In this document: positions 1 to 5,011 of the stretch, piece after piece
Position numbering within the stretch: the stretch's first letter is position 1
How the letters are laid out: every line of letters starts with the position of its first letter
From: an uncultured Trueperaceae bacterium
GTDB taxonomy: Bacteria > Deinococcota > Deinococci > Deinococcales > Trueperaceae
Length of the DNA: 9,430 bases
Direction: 5' to 3'
NCBI GenBank assembly: GCA_937911855.1
Contig: CALDPK010000262.1
Location: forward strand, 1 to 9,430
Notes under the pieces: generated by a model
The model's database searches: none
Told to the model about the DNA's origin: nothing
Seen by the model: only the letters and a program-made list of their open reading frames with translations
Position numbers and translations under genes: made by a program

Positions 1-714
1 GGCACCGTGCTCGAGAACGTCATTCTCGACGAGGCACGCGTCCCGGATTTCGACGACGCCACGCTGACCGAGAATACGCGCTGCGCCTATCCGCTGGATT
101 TTATCCCCAATGCGAGCGAGACTGGCCTTGCGCCCCATCCGAAGAATATCATTATGCTGACGGCCGATGCTTTTGGCGTCATGCCACCCATTGCCAGGTT
201 GACGCCGGCGCAGGCCATGTACCACTTCCTGTCCGGCTACACCGCCAAGGTGGCGGGGACCGAGCGGGGCGTAACCGAACCCAGCGCCACTTTCAGCGCC
301 TGTTTCGGCGCACCGTTCATGCCCCGGCGGCCGGTGGAATACGCCGAACTGCTCGGTGAGCGGCTGGAGCAGCACGGCTCCACGGTCTGGCTGGTGAATA
401 CCGGCTGGACCGGTGGGCCCTACGGCACCGGCAGCCGCATCAAGCTGCGCTACACGCGGGCGATGATCAACGCCGCACTCCGCGGTGACCTGGATAGCGT
501 GAGTTTCAGCGAGCATCCGATATTCCGGGTCGCCATGCCCGAGTCATGCCCTGACGTGCCCGGGGAACTGCTGGATCCCGTGCGCACCTGGACTGACAGC
601 GACGCATACGGGGAGCAGGCCCGACGGCTTGCGGACATGTTCCGGGACAACTTCAGCCGCTTCGGTGACAGCGTCGGCGAGCACATCAGCAGCGCCGGAC
701 CCCGCACGGAATAA
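1..714 (+). CDS. pckA: ATP-dependent phosphoenolpyruvate carboxykinase, C-terminal part (5' end outside window)
   Basis: The frame is open from base 1 and ends at TAA 712-714, giving 237 residues of an enzyme usually about 520-540 long, so roughly the N-terminal 55% lies to the left. The enzyme converts oxaloacetate and ATP to phosphoenolpyruvate, CO2 and ADP, the first committed step of gluconeogenesis, in the cytosol. Recognisable PCK(ATP) blocks, in order, are VLENV, ENTRCAYP (its Arg matches the substrate-binding Arg333 of E. coli PckA), LTADAFGVMPP, YHFLSGYTAKVAGTERGVTE, FSACFGAPF and LVNTGWTGG. The P-loop and metal-binding residues of the family precede this fragment and cannot be checked. 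The C-terminus is full length for the family. The GTG at base 7 is internal and not the start. A strong hairpin follows the stop by 24 bp. Confidence 0.96.
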   Translation, partial: GTVLENVILDEARVPDFDDATLTENTRCAYPLDFIPNASETGLAPHPKNIIMLTADAFGVMPPIARLTPAQAMYHFLSGYTAKVAGTERGVTEPSATFSACFGAPFMPRRPVEYAELLGERLEQHGSTVWLVNTGWTGGPYGTGSRIKLRYTRAMINAALRGDLDSVSFSEHPIFRVAMPESCPDVPGELLDPVRTWTDSDAYGEQARRLADMFRDNFSRFGDSVGEHISSAGPRTE

Positions 715-738
715 CTCCAGGGGTCACCATTACATGAA

Positions 739-771
739 GCGGGGGCGGACTTTCAGCAAGTCCGCCCCCGC
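739..771. terminator. Bidirectional hairpin terminator between pckA and the S41 peptidase
   Basis: Bases 739-752 (gcgggggcggactt) and 758-771 (aagtccgcccccgc) form a perfect 14-bp inverted repeat around a 5-base loop, tcagc. It lies between two convergent genes, 24 bp after the pckA stop and 26 bp after the minus-strand peptidase stop, so it can serve both. On the plus strand it is followed by gcctttgtgctttt, which is T-rich but broken. The minus-strand side has only a weak T-rich stretch. A Rho-independent terminator is the simplest reading; strength in either direction is inferred. Confidence 0.85.
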
Positions 772-797
772 GCCTTTGTGCTTTTCCTGTAGCGGCT

Positions 798-2138
798 TTA
801 CTGGCCGGCTACGACCTGGTCGAGCAGCACCTGGACTGCGACACTGAGCGCGTTGTCGTGTTCAAGGTCAAGCTGCGCCTGGCCCTGCACTTCGCTGGGC
901 GCGCGGGATTCACCGAGCGTCAGCAAGGTGAAGCTGCCGTCTTCGTCAGCGGTTGCGCTGCCGAGCACTTCGCCGTCGACCACGATCTCGATGACCTGGC
1001 CTTCGCGCGCGCCGGTGCCTTCTGCTGCGATGACCTGCGGGTAACGGTCGTCGATCGCTTCCACGTCAGGCGTGATTCCCTCGGTGCTGATGCTGCGGCG
1101 CTCGGGCGTGAGCCATTCGAAGCTCATGTAGACGAGTTGCCCGCCGTTGCTCAGCGGCAGCACGTTCTGCGCGACGCCCTTGCCGAACGTCTGTTCGCCG
1201 ACCACCAGCGCGCGGTCGTGGTCCTGCAGTGCGCCTGCGACGATCTCGCTGGCGGAGGCAGAGTTGCCGTTCACCAGCACGACCATGGGCAGGTCGTACC
1301 AGCCGGGATCAGCTGAAGCGATGCGCTGCGTCACGCCGCGTGAGCGCTGGAAGACGATGTCGCCCGTGTTCAGGAACGCGTCCGCCACCAGGATGCCCTG
1401 ATCGAGGAACCCGCCGGAGTTGTCGCGCAGGTCCAGTACAAGCGAGGTGGCACCCTGTGCCTGGAGGTCATCGATGGCCTGGGTCATCTGCTCGGTCAGC
1501 TGCCGGTTCGCGAAGGTGGTCAGCGCGATGTAACCGACGTTGTTGTCCAGCATGGCTTTCTCGACCGAGACGATCTGGATGGTTCCGCGGGTGATCTGGA
1601 AGCTGACGAGTTCTTCCTGACCCGGCCGGCGCATGACCAGTTCGACCACCGTGCCGCCCGGTCCGCGGACCAGATCAGCGACCTCGGTGGGCGTCATGGC
1701 AGTCACGTCGACGCCGTCGACCTCGACGAACATGTCGCCGCGCTGCACGCCTGCCTGTGAGGCCGGTCCGCCGGAGTACACCTGCAGCACTTCCACGCCC
1801 TGGTTGGTGGTGCGGTCACGTGAAGTCAGGACCGCCCCGATCCCTTCGAAGGAACCGCTCTGGTCCTGCATGTCCCGGGCTGCTGCCTGGGGTGTCTTGT
1901 AGTAAGTGTAGGGGTCTTCGAGTGCTCCGAGCATGCCCTGGATCGCACCCTCGATCAGCACGTCGTCATCGACGTCTTCCAGATAACCGGATTTCAGGGC
2001 GCCGTAAGACTGTATCAGGGCCCGCGCCGTTGCTGAATCCAGGAACTCGTTAGTGAAGTCACGCGAGAACTGTGCGTTCACGTACATGACCCCGGCCGCA
2101 AGTGCCAAGACTGCGGCGATAATCCATCTGCGCTTCAT
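798..2138 (-). CDS. C-terminal processing peptidase, family S41 (CtpA/Prc type)
   Basis: A 446-residue serine peptidase of the Ctp/tail-specific family, which trims or degrades exported proteins from their C-termini in the cell envelope. Residues 5-22 are a hydrophobic N-terminal segment (signal peptide or anchor). A PDZ domain follows at about 92-175 (GSFEGIGAVL, GGPASQAGVQRGD). The S41 core spans about 195-360. The catalytic pair is visible: Ser295 in GNSASASEIVAGALQD and Lys320 in GEQTFGKGVAQ, 25 residues apart as in plant D1 protease, with Gln324 in the expected third position. Residues 370-446 depart from the compact family C-terminus: a glycine/aspartate-rich stretch (IVVDGEVLGSATADEDGSF) suggests a small beta domain before the final helix. 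I start at ATG 2138 because a GGGAGGA ribosome site lies just before it; the in-frame TTG at 2150 overlaps that site and is unlikely to be used. The gene diverges from glgA. Targets are unknown. Confidence 0.93.
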   Translation of the reverse strand: MKRRWIIAAVLALAAGVMYVNAQFSRDFTNEFLDSATARALIQSYGALKSGYLEDVDDDVLIEGAIQGMLGALEDPYTYYKTPQAAARDMQDQSGSFEGIGAVLTSRDRTTNQGVEVLQVYSGGPASQAGVQRGDMFVEVDGVDVTAMTPTEVADLVRGPGGTVVELVMRRPGQEELVSFQITRGTIQIVSVEKAMLDNNVGYIALTTFANRQLTEQMTQAIDDLQAQGATSLVLDLRDNSGGFLDQGILVADAFLNTGDIVFQRSRGVTQRIASADPGWYDLPMVVLVNGNSASASEIVAGALQDHDRALVVGEQTFGKGVAQNVLPLSNGGQLVYMSFEWLTPERRSISTEGITPDVEAIDDRYPQVIAAEGTGAREGQVIEIVVDGEVLGSATADEDGSFTLLTLGESRAPSEVQGQAQLDLEHDNALSVAVQVLLDQVVAGQ

Positions 2139-2141
2139 CGG

Positions 2142-2148
2142 TCCTCCC
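2142..2148 (-). promoter_or_regulatory. Ribosome binding site that fixes the S41 peptidase start
   Basis: On the minus strand GGGAGGA lies three bases before ATG 2138. It overlaps the alternative upstream TTG codon at 2150-2148, so it argues for the downstream ATG. Confidence 0.7.
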
Positions 2149-2169
2149 AAGGAGCTGGCTGCACGCCGC

Positions 2170-2177
2170 AGTATAGC
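2170..2177 (-). promoter_or_regulatory. Probable -10 element of the S41 peptidase promoter
   Basis: The minus strand reads GCTATACT, containing TATACT, five of six bases of the sigma-70 -10 consensus. Transcription would start near 2163, leaving a leader of about 25 bases that contains the GGGAGGA ribosome site. No good -35 hexamer is seen 16-18 bp upstream. Confidence 0.5.
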
Positions 2178-2242
2178 CCCTGCTGCACGTTTTACCAGTG
2201 TGTTGACGGGGGCTTTGTCGTGCGGCGGAGGTCGGGACCGTT

Positions 2243-2250
2243 GCTATACT
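2243..2250 (+). promoter_or_regulatory. Extended -10 element of glgA, probably giving a leaderless mRNA
   Basis: The plus strand reads TTGCTATACT, a TATACT hexamer (2245-2250) preceded by the TG of an extended -10 (2242-2243). Only seven bases separate it from ATG 2258, so transcription should begin at or within a base or two of the start codon. There is no purine-rich ribosome site in the intervening bases (cctggtc). The -35 region (gcggcg) is not consensus, which fits reliance on the extended -10. Leaderless genes with this spacing are known to be common in Deinococcus. Confidence 0.6.
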
Positions 2251-2257
2251 CCTGGTC

Positions 2258-3652
2258 ATGCGGATACTGTTCGCCGCCAGCGAGGTTTACCCGTTCTCGA
2301 AGACCGGAGGGCTGGCCGACGTAAGCGGGGCGCTGCCTGCCGCGCTGGTACGGCTGGGCCACGAGGTGCTGGTCGTCAGCCCTTGGTACGCCGGCCTGAA
2401 CGCCCGACCGTTCTGGATCGGCGACATCCAGGTGCCGTTCGACGGCCGCTTCGAAACAGCGGGCGTAGGCACGCTCGAGCAGGACGGCGTCCGTTACGCC
2501 TTCATCGGCAACCCAGCTTTCAGTCGTGAAGAACTGTACGGCTACCCGGACGACACGAAACGGTTCGCGCTGTTCACCCGCGCGGTTCCCGAGGCTGCGG
2601 CCAGGCTCGACTTCCAGCCGGACCTGGTGCACGCCAACGACTGGCATTCCGCCTGCCTGCCGCTGCTGCTGCAGATGGGCTGGCACCTGCCGGACGGGCT
2701 GCGCGACCTCCCGTCGCTCCTGACCATCCACAACGTGCAGTTCCAGGGTGAATCCGGCCTTGATGAGGCAACCTGGTGGCTGCGCCTGCCCGGGAGCGCC
2801 CGCGACACCTGGCTGAACCGGTTTGGCCGCGGCAACGCCCTGCAGGCCGGTCTGGGGCACAGCAGCCACGTCAACACGGTGAGTCCAAACTACGCCCGCG
2901 AGATCCTGACCGCAGAGTTCGGTCACGGCCTTGATGACAGCTTCCGCGAGGTCGCACAGCAGGGGCGGCTGAGCGGCATCCTCAACGGCCTTGACACCCG
3001 GGTGTGGGATCCCATGAACGACGGCCATCTCCCCCGCAGCTTCGGGACTGACGGGTTCCGCCAGGGCAAGCGGGCTGCCAAGGAAGCACTGTGCCGGCGT
3101 TTCGGACTGGACGCGAGCCGGCCGCTCATGGCCGCGGTGTCCCGGATGGCTGATCAGAAAGGCATGGACCTGCTGGTCGACGCGGCAGACCACCTTGTCG
3201 GGCAGGGCTGGTCGCTGTTCATCCTGGGCAGCGGCGACGAGCAGCTGGAAGAATCGGTGCGGTCAATAGCAGCGGCCGAACCGCACGTGGCTGCCTGGCT
3301 TGGCTTTGACGAGTCACTCGCCCACCTCACCTACGCCGCTGCCGACGTCCTGGCCATACCCAGCCGCTTCGAACCGTGCGGACTGAACCAGATGATCGCC
3401 ATGCGTTACGGCACGCTGCCGCTCGCTCGCGCTACCGGCGGCCTCCTGGACACGGTGGATCACCTGCGCACGGGCTTCCTGTTCGAACACAGCAGCCCGG
3501 CAAGCCTCCTCGGCGGGGCGCAACTCGCCCGCGAGCTTTACGGTAGCAGCGGCTTCGAGGCGATGCAGCGCGCCGCGCTCGCCCAGGACAACTCGTGGGA
3601 GGCGTCCGCCCGACGATATTCCGAGCTGTACTCGGTTATTGTTGATTCGTGA
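2258..3652 (+). CDS. glgA: Glycogen synthase (ADP-glucose type, GT5)
   Basis: A complete 464-residue GT5 glycosyltransferase (E. coli GlgA is 477) that adds glucose from ADP-glucose to growing alpha-1,4-glucan in the cytosol. The N-terminal Rossmann domain opens with MRILFAASEVYPFSKTGGLA, the KTGGL motif with Lys15 that contacts ADP-glucose. VHANDWHSA follows at 124-132 and LLTIHNVQFQG at 154-164. The C-terminal domain has SRMADQKGMDLL (Arg296 and Lys301 bind the phosphates) and PSRFEPCGLNQMIAMRYGTLPL, with Glu372 and Cys374 of the conserved active-site block, then RATGGLLDTV. All key residues are present, so activity is expected. The start is ATG 2258, which puts the family N-terminus exactly at residue 1; translation is probably leaderless. 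The stop TGA 3650-3652 overlaps the start of the TPR gene. No glgB or glgC lies in the window. Confidence 0.97.
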   Translation: MRILFAASEVYPFSKTGGLADVSGALPAALVRLGHEVLVVSPWYAGLNARPFWIGDIQVPFDGRFETAGVGTLEQDGVRYAFIGNPAFSREELYGYPDDTKRFALFTRAVPEAAARLDFQPDLVHANDWHSACLPLLLQMGWHLPDGLRDLPSLLTIHNVQFQGESGLDEATWWLRLPGSARDTWLNRFGRGNALQAGLGHSSHVNTVSPNYAREILTAEFGHGLDDSFREVAQQGRLSGILNGLDTRVWDPMNDGHLPRSFGTDGFRQGKRAAKEALCRRFGLDASRPLMAAVSRMADQKGMDLLVDAADHLVGQGWSLFILGSGDEQLEESVRSIAAAEPHVAAWLGFDESLAHLTYAAADVLAIPSRFEPCGLNQMIAMRYGTLPLARATGGLLDTVDHLRTGFLFEHSSPASLLGGAQLARELYGSSGFEAMQRAALAQDNSWEASARRYSELYSVIVDS

Positions 3653-4458
3653 TGATGAGCGAACAGACCGTCAGCCAGAGCGCTGCAACAGAGGCTTCAT
3701 GGCGGGACAGACTGGCCGTGGGTGAGCTCGAAGGCGCCCTCGGCAATTACCTGAAATTCGGTCCTGAAGAAGCCGGGGTGCAGGAAACCCTGGAAGACCT
3801 GCATGCGATCCTGACACTCGTGAAAGCCAAAGCCTGGGCGCGGGCTGAACGCGCGTTCGCCCGGCTCGAGCAGCGGCCCGACTGGTTCGACTGGGCTGCC
3901 TTCGAAGGCAGCTTCACCGCCCTGCGTCAGGCAGTGGCGGCGCTGGATGAACGTGAAGCCGACCGGGTCGAAGAAGTTCTGGCAGGCTGCCAGCACCCGC
4001 TGTTCCAGGCAGAGGTTGCCAACGTGCGTGGTACGGCGCTCATCTTCAAGGGTGAGTTCGACACTGCCCGCGCCGAGTTCGACCAGGCACTGACCATCGA
4101 CCCGAAGCACTACCGGGCCGTGACCAACCTGGGCAACGCCGCGCTTGAGAGCGGTGACCTGGACGCAGCGATCGAGTACTACCAGAAAGCGATCAACCTG
4201 AATTCCGACTTCGCCAACGCGCACCACAACCTGGGTGTCGCCTGGCGCAAGAAGGGCAACATCGCCAAAAGCATCGCTGCCCTCAAGGCCGGGCAGCGGG
4301 CGCAGCAGCGTTTCGAGCAGGCTGAAGCCCGCGAGCAGCTCGGCAAGATGACCCGCGGCGTGACCCAGGGCAACAGCGGCAAGTACCTGAAGTGGGCTGC
4401 CTACGGCCTGGTCGCCATCGGTGTTTACTGGTTCCTGAGCTCCAGGGGCACCATCTAG
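3649..4458 (+). CDS. TPR-repeat protein with C-terminal membrane anchor
   Basis: I do not recognise a named family. The protein is 269 residues from the GTG at 3649; ATG 3652 or 3655 are equally possible starts (267-268 residues). ATG 3652 shares its A with the glgA stop codon. No ribosome site is visible, so translation is probably coupled to glgA. Residues 15-118 are charged and helical without a clear motif. About three TPR units follow at roughly 121-220: VRGTALIFKGEFDTARAEF, then LGNAALESGDLDAAIEYY, then LGVAWRKKGNIAKSIAAL, with ALTIDP- and AINLN-type linkers. Residues 246-264 (YLKWAAYGLVAIGVYWFLSS) form a single hydrophobic segment ending five residues before the C-terminus, as in tail-anchored proteins, so the repeats should face the cytosol. 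It may scaffold proteins at the membrane. A link to glycogen rests only on gene overlap. Confidence 0.85.
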   Translation: MMMSEQTVSQSAATEASWRDRLAVGELEGALGNYLKFGPEEAGVQETLEDLHAILTLVKAKAWARAERAFARLEQRPDWFDWAAFEGSFTALRQAVAALDEREADRVEEVLAGCQHPLFQAEVANVRGTALIFKGEFDTARAEFDQALTIDPKHYRAVTNLGNAALESGDLDAAIEYYQKAINLNSDFANAHHNLGVAWRKKGNIAKSIAALKAGQRAQQRFEQAEAREQLGKMTRGVTQGNSGKYLKWAAYGLVAIGVYWFLSSRGTI

Positions 4459-4480
4459 TTTTCGTTCTAAGGTTCCGAAA

Positions 4481-5011
4481 TCAGTTCCACGGCTCGCCTG
4501 GCACGAGCCAATCGTGCAGCAGGCGGGTCACTTCCCACTGGCTTGAAGCCGGCGAGTTCGGCTGGCCCGCCAGCAGCGGCTGCAGCAGGACGCTGCGGCC
4601 GTAAGCCACGAGCGGCGAGCGCACGAGCGCGTCGGCCACAGCAGGCGGCGATGTCACGCCGGGATAGACGATCTGGCCCTGATTGTTACGCGCGAGGGGC
4701 AAGCTGGTCAGCGTCGCCAGCAGCAGTACTGCACCGAAAACCAGTCCCATGACGCTGCCGGCTATGAGGCCGGGCCGGTCCATGCCGGCTGGCGGCGCCT
4801 TGATCAGCCGGGCAGCCACGATTGCCAGGATCAGTCCGGCAGCAATGGCCAGCAGGAGGCCGATTAGCGGTGCTCCCTGGCCGATCCGCATGAGCGGTCC
4901 CACCAGGATGATGCCGGCTGCTGCCATCAGCACGCCGGTCCAGCGGCGCTCTGCTGTGAGCGCCGCCACGGCCATCACCAGGATTACAAGAAGGGCGTCG
5001 AGCCAGGTCAT
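4481..5011 (-). CDS. Small multi-pass membrane protein, CvpA-like
   Basis: A 176-residue protein with about four hydrophobic segments (roughly residues 4-20, 26-43, 48-70 and 80-104) followed by a proline-rich, mostly polar tail of about 70 residues. The N-terminus MTWLDALLVILV, then a basic turn (ERRW), resembles the start of CvpA-family proteins (colicin V production accessory protein), and the size fits. The match is weak, so CvpA-like is a suggestion only. ATG 5011-5009 overlaps the pheT stop by 4 bp (ATGA at 5008-5011) with no ribosome site of its own, so it is probably translated by coupling as the last gene of the secF-pheS-pheT operon. It converges on the TPR gene with a 22-bp gap in which I see no strong terminator. 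Its function is unknown; a physical link to Phe-tRNA synthetase is not implied. Confidence 0.8.
   Translation of the reverse strand: MTWLDALLVILVMAVAALTAERRWTGVLMAAAGIILVGPLMRIGQGAPLIGLLLAIAAGLILAIVAARLIKAPPAGMDRPGLIAGSVMGLVFGAVLLLATLTSLPLARNNQGQIVYPGVTSPPAVADALVRSPLVAYGRSVLLQPLLAGQPNSPASSQWEVTRLLHDWLVPGEPWN

Noticed and set aside
858..1316. A 152-codon plus-strand open frame opposite the S41 peptidase
   Set aside because: Antisense to the catalytic domain with Ser295 and Lys320; no independent support.
2139..2150. TTG 2150 as the start of the S41 peptidase
   Set aside because: The four extra codons are the ribosome site itself (GGGAGGA); ATG 2138 fits the signal-peptide start better.
2203..2220. 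TTGACG (2203-2208) or TTGTCG (2215-2220) as the -35 of glgA
   Set aside because: They lie 36 and 24 bp from the TATACT element, outside the workable spacing of about 16-18 bp.
2192..3193. A 333-codon open frame on the minus strand across glgA
   Set aside because: It lies wholly antisense to intact glgA with all catalytic motifs; its protein has no recognisable motif and reflects high-GC codon bias.
3697..4227. A 176-codon minus-strand open frame opposite the TPR gene
   Set aside because: The plus strand has clear TPR repeats and is coupled to glgA, so the minus frame is a shadow.
4424..4480. Possible terminator between the TPR gene and the CvpA-like gene
   Set aside because: Only a short, wobble-containing stem (CCTG/CAGG around AGCTC) and a 4-bp TTCG/CGAA pair are seen; too weak to call.
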